A DNA stretch of 64,000 bases from Phycomyces nitens (lineage: Eukaryota; Mucoromycota; Mucoromycetes; Mucorales; Phycomycetaceae). A program made the position numbers and the translations under genes. Position 1 is the stretch's first letter, and the number at the start of each line of letters is the position of its first letter. Positions 33,912 to 43,977 of the stretch are shown piece by piece. Below the pieces are notes generated by a model. It was not told the origin of the DNA. It worked only from the letters and a program-made list of their open reading frames with translations, and made no database searches. Location: assembly GCA_022702545.1 (NCBI GenBank), contig JAHRBC010000001.1, positions 8,308,001-8,372,000 on the forward strand, read 5' to 3'.

Positions 33912-34602
33912 TTATTTTATTTGGTATTGATATTTATAAGTAAAGAAAAAAGAAAAGGAAAATTTTAATAAAGTGGCATGGTTGCCTCTGGTCACACACA
34001 GATTTTCATTAAACACATAATATGGTGCAATGACAAAGAACTGATTAACACTTGGAGGGTACTGGATGAGCCCAACTTGATGCTGAATGTCATCCACATT
34101 GATAATGGCATATTTTGGCTGGGTTGTTTGTCTAGTTGAGCTGTGTGATCACTGTATTACAATTGGCACAGAAGAGTCATGGGCTGCTGTACCATGCTCT
34201 TTTATCACTTCAACGAATTCCAGAAAGTGCGGTGTGCCATCAACCTCTTTATGCTCAAAATAAAATTCCACGGTGCCAACAAATCAGCTTTGAATAGTTA
34301 TATTGCGACAGCTAGATAAAAATATAAAAAATGCGAGTGATCTCTATTTTGTATTTTGACTAATACCAATACTCACTTTCTGTATGGACAGGTGAACATC
34401 ACATGATGATTGCCACGTCTGGTCTTGTTTTTTATTCTTCGGTACATACATGAAGAATGTACGGTTGAATTTTTCCAAAGACGAGAAGCAACAACAATCG
34501 TCGGGTCATCAAGTTCAATACTGTTCATACCACTGTTTCGCACATAGTACTTTGCCAAAGTATTCTTGACAACAGGGCTGCTGACACCTTCCAAGTCATC
34601 AT
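33912..34602 (-). pseudogene. Transposase C-terminal remnant of the CACTA-ended element (distal part)
   Basis: Minus-strand blocks read SRLWKNSTVHSSCMYRR with KTRRGNHHVMF, then VEFYFEHKEVDGTPHFLEFV and YAIINVDDIQHQVGLIQYPP. Similar late domains occur in the two larger transposases further right. Stops and frame changes interrupt the blocks. The chromovirus sits directly upstream. Confidence 0.6.
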
Positions 34603-34943
34603 TGTGATATTTGTAGTAGAAATTGGGACGGTGGATACTTTGAGACTCTTTATTGTGGTTTAGAAAAAGTTAAAGTATATCCAGTTATTGATTTAAGAAG
34701 TATGTTAACTTAGTATTTATAATTATTCTTATAATTCTTATCAGCTTGGATATTCATTATCATAATAGCTGTGTTATCAGTTAATAGGTATTTTGGGACT
34801 TTGTCCCACAATAGATTGGGTATGGTATTTTCATATTTGGATAAGGATTTCTGGATGGTATAGTTTGTCTTGATTTTAGATAATCCAGCTATCTGGGTTT
34901 ATATATCACTTTTCTCTGATATACCATTATGCCAAATACAACA
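34603..34943 (-). repeat. 3' LTR of the chromovirus (family II, 341 bases)
   Basis: On the element strand it starts TGTTGTATTTGGCATAATGG and ends ATATCACA. The last codons and stop of pol lie inside it. Confidence 0.95.
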
Positions 34944-37574
34944 TTTCCCCCCTCCAGACTTGACTTTAGTTAAGCGCTTGCTTTGGCGTCTATTATCATA
35001 GTTCTTCTTGGCGATGGAGTTTGTTTTGTTTTGTGCACTGAGAATCTTGGTCTGGTCCTTTCTTGGACGTCCTCTTGGTCTTTTTACTACAAGCTCATTC
35101 GTGATATTCTGTTTGTCTCTGCGTACCCAATATTCTTGGATTGTTTGGAGATCTGTGAACTTATCCGGTGTGATCCAGGAATCTTCTTCTGGTCCGTATC
35201 CTTTCCATCTCACTAGAAACTCACGCTTGCCAGCGTTGCCTCTGTGATTGATGATTGCCTGTACTTCAAACAGTTCGTCTTCGAGTATTGCCTCGTCCAT
35301 CGATATCAATTTCAAATCCGATGGTGGGTAATCTCTAGGCAAGAGTGCTCCTGTCTCATCTTGTAATACATATGAGCCTCCTTTGGTTTGACGGATTACT
35401 GTGTATGGTCCTTGATATGCTGGAGCTAATTTGCTGCTTCTTGTAGGTAGTTTGATCATTACATAACTACCATTGTCAATTCTTGCGATTCGATGCGTGC
35501 TATCAAACTTTTCTTTTTGTATGGCCGTAATTCGATCGGTTCTGTCTTTAATGGCTGGAAACACAACTTCTGCCATATGATCGATACGTTTGATAAGTTC
35601 GTCATAGGTCATTGGTTTCGATGGTGTAGATTTGGGATCTCTATAGTCCTCAAAAGCGTTCATTTGTCTAGCAAACATCAGTGAAAATGGAGCAGTATTT
35701 AACCTTTTTGACATCTTATTATTGATTGCCAATTGTACAGCTGGGAGATAATAGTCCCAATCTTTTCCAGTTCCTGCTACCATCTTTCTGATGACTTGCA
35801 TAGATGTCTGTACCCATCTCTCTGCTAGGCCATTTGCTCTAGGGTGGTATGGTGTTACAAGTCTATGATCGACTCCTGTATTCTGTAGTAATTTCTTCAT
35901 CAGTTCATTCTTGAACTCTGTGCCATTATCAGATTGTATGATTCGTGGAAACCCGAAATCACCAAATATCTGTACTAGTGTTTTGACAATAGTGTCCGAT
36001 TGTTTGTTCGGAATTGCTCTTAATAAGCAGAAGCGTGTGCAAACGTCTACCATTACAAATAGGTATACATTACTCTCTGTCGTAGGATGTAATGGGCCAG
36101 CTAGGTCGATTGCCCAGTGGTCTCCTGGTACATATGCATGGATAGGTCTTAGAGGATTATAGCCTTTCTTAGTGATATTATATTTCTGACAAGACGGACA
36201 TTCCTTTACACATTCAAGTGCATCTTGGATCATATTTGCCCAATGTATACCGTTCTTGTGATTCAATTCTACTATGTGTTCTGCACCAAAGTGTCCAAAG
36301 AAATGTGCTTTCATTAATATATCTTTGCGCTCTTCTTCTGGAGGTGTCATATAGTCTATGGTATCACTCTTTGTCTTGACCGTAAATACTCTTTGGTCCT
36401 TTGGTTTAGATGTGTACTCAATTTGTTCAAACTTCGGATTCTGCTGAGCCTCTATTTTGTCTTGAGATGGCTTCAGTGCCTCATTACCCCCCTCCAGACT
36501 ATTTTCCGGGGAGAATAGACGAGATAAATAATCCGGTAACTTGTTGCTGATGCCAGGTATGTGTACCACATCATAATTATAATCAAGTAATGTATCCATC
36601 CACTGGATCATCATGGGGTTCGCCACCTTTTGCGTGTGGATATATGTCAAAGCCTTGTGGTCAGTGTACAATGTGAATTTCTGTCCCCATAAGAATTTGT
36701 GGAATTTCTTAAGTGCGAATACCATGGCTAGTAGCTCACGTTTCGTCGTAGAATAATTACGTTCTGATTTTGATAAAGCTCTGGCCATAAATCCAATGTA
36801 CTTCTTTTGGTCATTGATATTTTGATACAGAGTAGCACCAATTCCTAGATTGGAAGCATCAGTGGCAACAAAGAATGGTTGAGATAAGTCAGGAAAGTGC
36901 AATATGGGGTTTGTTTGCAAAATGGCTTTAAGCTGCTCGAAACTCCGTTGGTGATCATTATTCCAAATCTTGGATAAGCTACCAGCGTTTCTGAGAGCAT
37001 CCAGTGGCGCAGTAATGTGGGCTGCCACTGGTATGTATTCACGGAAATAATTGATGACTCCTAGAAAGCTCTGGATGTCTTTTCCTGTCTTTGGTATAGG
37101 CCATTGCAGCACATTTGTGATCTTTCTTTGGTCAATTCGACTGCCTTGTGCGTCGACTGAGAATCCCAGTAAGTAGACTGACTTCTGGGCAAAATGACAT
37201 TTGTTGGGGTTCAAAATTAGATTGACCTCCGTCAATTTGTTGATAGCTTGACAAACATGATGGGTATGTTCCTCTAGATTCTTGGAGAAAATGACGATGT
37301 CATCCACAAACGTTTGTATAAAAGGCATGTCCTGAAATATCAAAGACATGACTCTTTGGAACTTTGATGACAAGGGCTTGAGTCCAAAAGGACATCCCTG
37401 GAACATATACTGCAGATTATTGTGCGTAAATGTCGTTTTATGTTGATCCTCTTTGCGTATTTGGAAGCGATGGAAGGCGCTTTTTAAATCAAGTGTAGAA
37501 AATACACTTGCTCCTGCTAGAGTATCGAAGATCTCTCGGATTAATGGCAAAGGGTATCGGTCATCAGGAAGCAA
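34899..37574 (-). CDS. Chromovirus Pol: RT to chromodomain
   Basis: The open part of pol begins inside RT (DRYPLPLIREIFDTLAGA). It includes the catalytic FVDDIVIFS, RNase H (VATDASNLGIGATLYQ, YTDHKALTYIH), an HHCC integrase finger (HFFGHFGAEHI, CPSCQ), the DDE core (WAIDLAGP, QSDNGTEF, NGLAERW) and a C-terminal chromodomain (KREFLVRWKGYGPEEDSWI). Chromodomains direct chromoviruses to marked chromatin. An RPRGRPRK AT-hook-like motif follows. The stop lies 45 bases into the 3' LTR. All catalytic residues are present, but the frame is -1 relative to the upstream ORF. Confidence 0.93.
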   Translation of the reverse strand: MLPDDRYPLPLIREIFDTLAGASVFSTLDLKSAFHRFQIRKEDQHKTTFTHNNLQYMFQGCPFGLKPLSSKFQRVMSLIFQDMPFIQTFVDDIVIFSKNLEEHTHHVCQAINKLTEVNLILNPNKCHFAQKSVYLLGFSVDAQGSRIDQRKITNVLQWPIPKTGKDIQSFLGVINYFREYIPVAAHITAPLDALRNAGSLSKIWNNDHQRSFEQLKAILQTNPILHFPDLSQPFFVATDASNLGIGATLYQNINDQKKYIGFMARALSKSERNYSTTKRELLAMVFALKKFHKFLWGQKFTLYTDHKALTYIHTQKVANPMMIQWMDTLLDYNYDVVHIPGISNKLPDYLSRLFSPENSLEGGNEALKPSQDKIEAQQNPKFEQIEYTSKPKDQRVFTVKTKSDTIDYMTPPEEERKDILMKAHFFGHFGAEHIVELNHKNGIHWANMIQDALECVKECPSCQKYNITKKGYNPLRPIHAYVPGDHWAIDLAGPLHPTTESNVYLFVMVDVCTRFCLLRAIPNKQSDTIVKTLVQIFGDFGFPRIIQSDNGTEFKNELMKKLLQNTGVDHRLVTPYHPRANGLAERWVQTSMQVIRKMVAGTGKDWDYYLPAVQLAINNKMSKRLNTAPFSLMFARQMNAFEDYRDPKSTPSKPMTYDELIKRIDHMAEVVFPAIKDRTDRITAIQKEKFDSTHRIARIDNGSYVMIKLPTRSSKLAPAYQGPYTVIRQTKGGSYVLQDETGALLPRDYPPSDLKLISMDEAILEDELFEVQAIINHRGNAGKREFLVRWKGYGPEEDSWITPDKFTDLQTIQEYWVRRDKQNITNELVVKRPRGRPRKDQTKILSAQNKTNSIAKKNYDNRRQSKRLTKVKSGGGKCCIWHNGISEKSDI
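34944..34962 (-). promoter_or_regulatory. Polypurine tract of the chromovirus
   Basis: On the element strand, TCTGGAGGGGGGAAA abuts the 3' LTR. The tract is also translated as part of pol (SGGGK). Confidence 0.8.
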
Positions 37575-39691
37575 TTTATTAATGTGCCGAGGATCAAGGC
37601 ATGGTCTCTTGCCCGTCTTGTTTCCTTGTGCATCTTTTTGTCAGCCAGAGTCAGTGGACTGTTCCATGCTGAGTTTACTGTAGATTTCACAATAGTTCCT
37701 TCTTTCAGCCAATTATTAACGGCCTCGTCTATGATGGGTCTTAATGCATAGGGAATAGGATATTGTCTTTGGTACGTAGTCGCAGCTTCTGGTGTGTGCA
37801 ATGCCACCACCGATTCAGGTACTGTACAAAACGAATCTTTTGGTATTGCTTCATTAGCCTTAATATATGGTGTGACTGCTGAGAAAAACTTTGCTCTTTC
37901 AGCCTCTGTGCCGTAGGGTGCATTGTTTGGCTCAAGATCATCTATTATGGGCTGTTCCTTTTTCATATTTTCTTTATAATCATTTGCATTCCAAGACGTG
38001 GCAACACCCGTAAAGGCTATTCCCATCTTTGGCATAATATCAAAACCAAGAATAAGATCAACACCTTCGATATTCATATCGATAAGTTCAAATTCATGTG
38101 TAAAAGAGTGGCCATTAGCGTAACTAACTAGCAAAGGAGATGTCTTTCCTATACGTTGCACAGATTGTGCTTTACTTGCAAATGTTATGTTTCCTTCGAT
38201 TTTTGTAATAGGTAGACTTATGAGTTTATTATATAGTTCTACACTAATACACGAGACTTCGGCTCCGGAGTCCAGCAAGCCCATGAGCTGATGCTCATTC
38301 TGTAATAATACAGGGGTGTTTAGTGAGAATGGATTCAATTGATATTGTTCCTTATTTGTCTTACCTAGTGAGGTATACTCCAGTTCTTCGGACAGTTTGT
38401 CCACCATGCTGCCTCTTGATGTGCGTACAGCATGCACAGCCACATTGGGCTTGCGCTGTTTATTCACAAAAGAGGTGTGGTATTCTGGGCATGTATGTCC
38501 TGGGCTCCATTGTCGGTGACAATGGTAGCATTCCTTGGCCTTGGCCTTTTCCGCACGACCGGAGATGATCCTACATCCCTCCGTGTTGTGGGTGGTATTC
38601 TTACCATGCTGAGTGCAGAAGAATCCTGCACTAGCTGGGGAACCCGAGGCTTTTCCAGAACGATGTCTGCTCGACCCGAACTGGAAAGACTGACCATCTG
38701 TGCGTCGGCGGGAGCCAGTGTGGGTCTTCTCGGCCTCGGCTCTAACCCTCTTCATGGGGCGAGTCAGCGTGATCACCAGATCCAGGACTTGTTGGACGGT
38801 CTGCGGCTTGTGGGAGTTGCGGGTCCACCAGGCAACGTGGGTGGTTTGATGGAAGTGCGGGGTGAGGGAAGCCAAGAACCGCAAGGCCACAATCATGTCT
38901 TGCTTCCCGTTGCCCTCGCGGCAAGTCCTCTGGAAACGGTGTCCATACTCTTGGACGGACTCGTCCTCTCTCATGGTCATGGTTAGTGCCTTGACCGACA
39001 TTATCGCCTGCTGCTCCTCGGAGTCATAGTGCTGCTTGATCAGCACACGGGCCTCCTCCCACTTGCAGTTCTTCAACGCCAATGTACTTTTGTACCAGGC
39101 GTCGTACTCATCCACCATGGCATTCGGGAGCCATTTCGACCAGGCAATGTCAATGTGCTCCTTGCCAGTTGCGAGCACATTCTCAAACGCGGACAGGTAG
39201 AGCTCCACGTGTTGGTACACCTTGGCATCCGGGTTGGGGACGGAGTGACCAGCCAGCTGGAACAACGGAATGTCCCTCAAGTTGATGGCGGTCCCGTTGG
39301 TGTTGGTCGGGATAGGCTCTTGGGCGGCCGCAAGGAGTGTCCGGAATCTGGCCAACTGCTCGTTGGCATCGTCAACCTCCTTGCCAAGGGTCTTGGCAAC
39401 CTCGTGGTCATCCTTGTCGGTGGCCTCATCCACGGCAAGCATGAGGTCCCAGGCCTTCTGCTCGTACTTGCTGATCAACCTTTCAGCTACGGCCCTGGTA
39501 TTCTTGCGCCTTTCTTCTCCAGAGACGGCGCCTTGCTCAGTCACCTTGGGAGCATAGCGGGAGTCGGCTAAGCCGGAAACACACTTTTGCTCGGAAGTGG
39601 TGTCTACTTCCATGAGCTCACTTGTGCTCTCCTTGTGGGAAGGGGCCTCTTGCTGGGCAATGGTAGGGGTCTCGTTGTTGATGGAAGACAT
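37541..39691 (-). CDS. Chromovirus Gag-protease-RT start, frame broken in RT
   Basis: The 716-codon frame starts MSSINNETPTIAQQ. An acidic and coiled region, a capsid-like part (VYQHVELYLSAFENVLATGK) and a chromovirus-type knuckle (CYHCHRQWSPGHTC) follow, then protease (LLDSGAEVSCIS) and the first RT strands (YALRPIIDEAVNNWLKEGTI, SPLTLADKK). After ADKK the frame shifts and ends. Reading one base back continues as normal RT (DAQGNKTGKRPCLDPRHINK). There is no gag stop, so Gag and Pol were made as one chain before the break. The gag half is clearly GC-richer than pol. Confidence 0.9.
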   Translation of the reverse strand: MSSINNETPTIAQQEAPSHKESTSELMEVDTTSEQKCVSGLADSRYAPKVTEQGAVSGEERRKNTRAVAERLISKYEQKAWDLMLAVDEATDKDDHEVAKTLGKEVDDANEQLARFRTLLAAAQEPIPTNTNGTAINLRDIPLFQLAGHSVPNPDAKVYQHVELYLSAFENVLATGKEHIDIAWSKWLPNAMVDEYDAWYKSTLALKNCKWEEARVLIKQHYDSEEQQAIMSVKALTMTMREDESVQEYGHRFQRTCREGNGKQDMIVALRFLASLTPHFHQTTHVAWWTRNSHKPQTVQQVLDLVITLTRPMKRVRAEAEKTHTGSRRRTDGQSFQFGSSRHRSGKASGSPASAGFFCTQHGKNTTHNTEGCRIISGRAEKAKAKECYHCHRQWSPGHTCPEYHTSFVNKQRKPNVAVHAVRTSRGSMVDKLSEELEYTSLGKTNKEQYQLNPFSLNTPVLLQNEHQLMGLLDSGAEVSCISVELYNKLISLPITKIEGNITFASKAQSVQRIGKTSPLLVSYANGHSFTHEFELIDMNIEGVDLILGFDIMPKMGIAFTGVATSWNANDYKENMKKEQPIIDDLEPNNAPYGTEAERAKFFSAVTPYIKANEAIPKDSFCTVPESVVALHTPEAATTYQRQYPIPYALRPIIDEAVNNWLKEGTIVKSTVNSAWNSPLTLADKKMHKETRRARDHALILGTLINCFLMTDTLCH

Positions 39692-39737
39692 TTTTTGGAT
39701 AGTGTTTTTTATAGAAGCGAGGGTTCAAAGTAAAAAA

Positions 39738-40078
39738 TGTGATATTTGTAGTAGAAATTGGGACGGTGGATACTTTGAGACTCTTTATTGTGGTTTAGAA
39801 AAAGTTAAAGTATATCCAGTTATTGATTTAAGAAGTATGTTAACTTAGTATTTATAATTATTCTTATAATTCTTATCAGCTTGGATATTCATTATCATAA
39901 TAGCTGTGTTATCAGTTAATAGGTATTTTGGGACTTTGTCCCACAATAGATTGGGTATGGTATTTTCATATTTGGATAAGGATTTCTGGATGGTATAGTT
40001 TGTCTTGATTTTAGATAATCCAGCTATCTGGGTTTATATATCACTTTTCTCTGATATACCATTATGCCAAATACAACA
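39738..40078 (-). repeat. 5' LTR of the chromovirus
   Basis: Matches the 3' LTR throughout by eye. The bases after it on the element strand (TTTTTTACTTTGAACCC) do not start with TGG, so the primer site is not of the usual tRNA 3'-end kind. Confidence 0.95.
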
Positions 40079-40099
40079 ATCATCATTCAAGCTGGCATG

Positions 40100-40327
40100 T
40101 TAGTTGAATGGCTCCCATAGCTGGGCAGCACTTACACCATCTGGAAGATCTAAGAAACTTGCTTCATTATATGTGGACGGCTGACTTGTACTAGGATAAT
40201 TCTGAGAGCTGTTTGCTGAACTGACAAAGCTATGAACAGCAAAGCGCTCAACAAGCAAACTGGCATTTCTACAGCCCTTCAAGTTTGACGTGATAAGCTT
40301 GGAGTATACTCTAATTACTTTTTCCAT
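40100..40327 (-). pseudogene. Transposase remnant of the CACTA-ended element (proximal part)
   Basis: A minus-strand frame (MEKVIRVYSKLITSNLKGCR) ends in an intron-like GTAAGT close to the chromovirus junction. The continuation on the other side of the chromovirus (LNDDLEGVSSPVVKNTLAKY) fits the same protein after a short intron, but the phase is not resolved. Confidence 0.45.
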
Positions 40328-42219
40328 GGGTAGGTAAGAGATTATTTGACTAATAATAGCAACAGCAGCAAAGACACTTCTTGGTCAATGATGACAAAAT
40401 CAACGTACCTGTCATCAATGATTGTGGCCAGTGAGGCACGGCTAGGACAATAGCACTCCACATTTACAAGGGCAAAAGAATGTGGTGTGCCAAGAATCTT
40501 CTTCAAGACACTTTTAAGAGTGCAAACCAGACTCGTAAGAGAAAAATAGCAGAGAACAGCCAGACAAGTTTATTAATTAACAAACATTTGAATATACATT
40601 ATAATTAATACAATATTTTTATTATGTTATAGCAGGAAAGAGCAAGCAGTTCTTTTCTTTCGGAAGATGAGGTATTTCAAACGGATGACAAGGCTGAATC
40701 CCCAATCATGACAGATGTACTATAAGTTAGAGCTTTTTTGTTGCTCATCTATTCTCAATTTAATATTAATATAATATTTCTACTGTTTGATATAGGTTTA
40801 CACCACTAGGAATGAGCAATGAGCCTTCATCAAAGAGAAACAGACCAGGGCTTTAATATTCTTTAGGCTGCTCTTATTGGTTCTCTCATATTTTTAGTAT
40901 ATGTTTTAGTGCACTTTTTCTTTTCCTCTTTTCCTTTAGCTGTTTTATCTTTGCTTTGGTCCTCTCCTTTGAAATAAAATTGAATAACTCTCTATCACGT
41001 AAGATTACCACCTTAATAAATGCCCGATTGGCATCTTGTATACCACATCTTCAGCTCTGTTGTTTTTAATCTAGGAATGAAATACACATCTCGCCCATTT
41101 TCAAACACCAAAAAAAATGAAAATTTTTTTATAGCTGTATTATGCCGAGGTTAGTTTGTATTTCTTTTCTTTTCTTTGCTCTACTTTTTTGAAGTAAAAC
41201 TAAATGACCCTCCCTTATGTAAGGTTGTCAATGACATAAACATCCGATTGGAATCTTGTATACCACATCTTCAGCTCTGCTATCTTTAATCAAGGAATAA
41301 AACACTCATCTCATAATTTTTCAGACACTAAAAAAAGGTGAAAATTTTTTACAGCTATATTACACTAAAGTTTGTCGTTCCCCACCTCCCCACCTGGGAA
41401 TCTCTGTAGAATATGCATATTGTTTTCTTAATGATGTACTTATTCTGCCAACTACCATTATATTTGAATTAGTTTTAAATCTTATGAGCTGACTTTACAG
41501 CAATATATTTTCTATGGTAAGAATATTATAATATGTTTACACTCTTTAATTAATCATATTGCGCATTCTCTATTCTCCTTCTACTGCATCTAGTATTTAC
41601 ATCTGTACGTTTCATATAGTGGCATTAATTCAAGAGATGCTTGGTATACCGATTAACAAGCACAATATATACTGGTATGCTATCCAAAACAATATGCTTG
41701 GTTTATTTGATCGCTTCATTCTCTGACCACTATATCTTTATAGCAATTGATGAAGACCAAAGGCCTTCCAAGTCATAACAACATGTTGTTGGCATCGTGT
41801 ATAGATTGAGTAAAAGGTTTGTACCATATACGTTTTATAATATTAAATAGTATTTGCTTTTGGTATGTTTCTATATTATTATTATATATATTTTAATATT
41901 ATTTGAAATAAATTGAAATTATAATAAAAAATAAACCATTATTTCAAATAAATGGCAGTAAAAAAAGAATGGGTGCTAGTATATAAAGTAATATAAAAGA
42001 GAGGCTATAGTATATAAAGAAACGATTTTGGTTGGATAAAAAAAACGGTAGCTGTGCCTATTCCTGCCTCATAACTACCCTTTTTTTTCGCACTAAAAAA
42101 ATGATAACAGCTACCAAAATCGCCTTATACAGAGTCTTTACTACGGTTTTTTTTGGTGGGAAAAAACAGTAGTAATGCTACCAAAATGGTAGTTAGCTAC
42201 CGTTTTTTCCGCTGTAGTG
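40328..42219. repeat. Noncoding arm of the CACTA-ended element with 220-base tandem duplication
   Basis: No coding frame. A diverged tandem duplication of period 220 spans about 40,940-41,150 and 41,160-41,370, sharing ATCTTGTATACCACATCTTC. The last 200 bases carry the subterminal motifs, including CGGTAGCTGTGCC at 42,046-42,058, identical to 33,578-33,590. Confidence 0.65.
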
Positions 42220-42533
42220 GCTAAGGCCAACCTTTTACCAGAACATCGTAAATATGACATGGAAATACAACTGATGGAAGGCGCTGTTCCCCCATGGGGC
42301 CCCATCTATAACTTGAGCAAACCAGAATTGAAGAGTCTCCAAGAATACCTTGATGAAAACCTAGCAAAAGGCTTTATCCGCCATTCCAAGTCCCCTGCTG
42401 GTGCTCCCATTCTTTTTGTCAAGAAAAAAGATGGATCCCTTCGCCTTTGTGCTGACTACCGTGGTTTGAACAAAGTCACTATCAAGAACCATTACCCTTT
42501 ACCTCTTATCAACGAGTTATTGGATAGGTTGGG
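42220..42533 (+). pseudogene. Element A RT, first block
   Basis: Continues the frame cut at 33,560: [16 protein letters not shown], then [20 protein letters not shown] and [14 protein letters not shown]. Interrupted at 42,534 by a solo LTR. It starts at one copy of the GCT target duplication. Confidence 0.88.
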
Positions 42534-42875
42534 TGTGATATTTGGTAGTAGAAAAGGGACGGTGGATACTTTGAGACTCTTTATTGTGATTGAGAAAAAG
42601 TTAAAGTTATATCCAGTTATTGATTCAAGAAGTGTGTTAACTTAGTATTTATAATTATTCTTATAATTCTTATCAGCTTGGATATTCATTATCATAATAG
42701 CTGTGTTATCAGTTAATAGGTATTTTGGGACTTTGTCCCACAATAGATTGGGTATGGTATTTTCATATTTGGATAAGGATTTCTGGATGGTATAGTTTGT
42801 CTTGATTTTAGATAATCCAGCTATCTGGGTTTATATATCACTTTTCTCTGATATATCATTATGCCAAATACAACA
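42534..42875 (-). repeat. Solo LTR, family II, inside element A RT
   Basis: Close relative of the chromovirus LTRs. The 5-base duplication TTGGG lies at 42,529-42,533 and 42,876-42,880. It proves a second, separate insertion of this chromovirus family in the same host element. Confidence 0.93.
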
Positions 42876-43360
42876 TTGGGTAATGCTAAAGTATTTACAA
42901 AAATTGATCTTCATGATGCCTATAACCTAGTTCGTGTAAAGCCAGGCGATGAATGGAAAATGGCATTCCGGACTCGATATGGTCATTTTGAATCAATGGT
43001 TATGCCCTTTGGTCTTTGTAATGCTCCTGCGACATTTCAACATATGATCAATGATGTATTCCGTGATATGCTTGATGATTTTGTTGTTACCTACCTAGAC
43101 AATATCTTGGTGTTTTCTCCTGATCAACATACTCACGATTCACATGTACAAAAAGTACTACAGTGCCTTTTGGAAAATGGGCTCTATGCAAAACTGGAAA
43201 AATGTGCCTTTGACAAAAACCAAGTCGAGTTCCTGGGATATGAGATCTCTCCTTCCGGTGTATACATGGATCCTAGCAAAGTAAAAACTATCCAAGAATG
43301 GAAAACACCCAATTCTGTCCATAGTCTTCAAGTCTTTAAGTCTTCCTTGGATTTGCAAAC
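42876..43360 (+). pseudogene. Element A RT, second block with altered catalytic box
   Basis: Reads NAKVFTKIDLHDAYNLVRVK and MPFGLCNAPATFQHM. The box normally YLDD is here YLDN (TYLDNILVFS), which would abolish polymerisation. The frame is lost near HSLQVFK just before the next LTR. Confidence 0.88.
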
Positions 43361-43977
43361 TGTTGTGGGTAGAAATAAACTTGGAAAGATACGAAAGAAT
43401 TCGTGAGAACTTGTGTAGGGTGTTTATTCAAAAGAAAAAGGTTATCTTTCTACACAGAACTAACTACTGATATTTATATGTTTTCTGATTTATAATTCAG
43501 TATATGCTTTGGTAATATTTATCACGATGAGTCATCTTCCAGGAGTATTGTCTTTCTGGAAAGATCCAGAGAGACCTATTAATATGATACTTCTCCAGTC
43601 AGATCAGCCAGAGAGCTTTGGTAAAGAAGAGCATTTATGCTATTGGTAATATTTTAATATTCCGACCCAGATACTTGGGTAATGTTTTAGAATTATTAAT
43701 TCATTGTAGTTGTAGTCTCTCAATCAAGTATTCATATAAGAAACGAAATATGTAGATGGAATATGATGATGCCATTAGATAAATATGTGTATATCTGTAT
43801 ATCCCATATTATGGTGATAACGATAATAATAATAAATAATAATCAATTATGTGTATGATGATCTGTGTATTGGATAATCTCATAAAGGCAGATCGGTTTG
43901 ACTGGAATAGCTGAGGATATTATTTTATCCTTCAGTCTTACTCTCAGATTCAGCAGTGATCAATACTCATTTACAAC
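43361..43977 (+). repeat. Solo LTR, family IV (617 bases), inside element A
   Basis: TGTTGTGGGTAG..CATTTACAACA. A perfect duplication CAAAC lies at 43,356-43,360 and 43,978-43,982. A reverse-oriented relative occupies 60,658-61,275. No full element of this family is in the window. Confidence 0.92.

Larger units (their letters stand above)
34603..40078 (-). mobile_element. Full-length chromovirus (Ty3 with chromodomain), very young
   Basis: Two 341-base LTRs that I read as identical flank gag-pol on the minus strand. A 5-base duplication ATCAT flanks the insertion (34,598-34,602 and 40,079-40,083). A purine tract lies next to the 3' LTR. Identical LTRs imply very recent insertion, yet the RT frame has a one-base break at about 37,631-37,637. 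It sits inside the CACTA-ended element. Confidence 0.95.
33561..42219. mobile_element. CACTA-ended DNA transposon (CMC type), decayed, hosting a chromovirus
   Basis: Ends are CACTACGGCGGAA on the left and its partner CACTACAGCGGAA inverted on the right. The 3-base duplication GCT flanks it (33,558-33,560 and 42,220-42,222), as for CACTA elements. Subterminal zones carry repeats of GGTAGCTGTGCC and GGTAGTTATG/CTACC. Without the chromovirus the element is about 3.2 kb. It keeps only broken 3' parts of a transposase on the minus strand, so it probably moved with help. Confidence 0.78.

Noticed and set aside
37631..37637. Programmed frameshift in the chromovirus RT
   Set aside because: The run is C AAA AAG, not a proper slippery heptamer, and lies inside a conserved RT segment, so a base loss or read error is more likely.
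38432..39571. Long plus-strand frames opposite the chromovirus gag
   Set aside because: They are open because the gag strand is GC-rich; the predicted proteins have no domain character and the opposite strand has clear gag and knuckle motifs.
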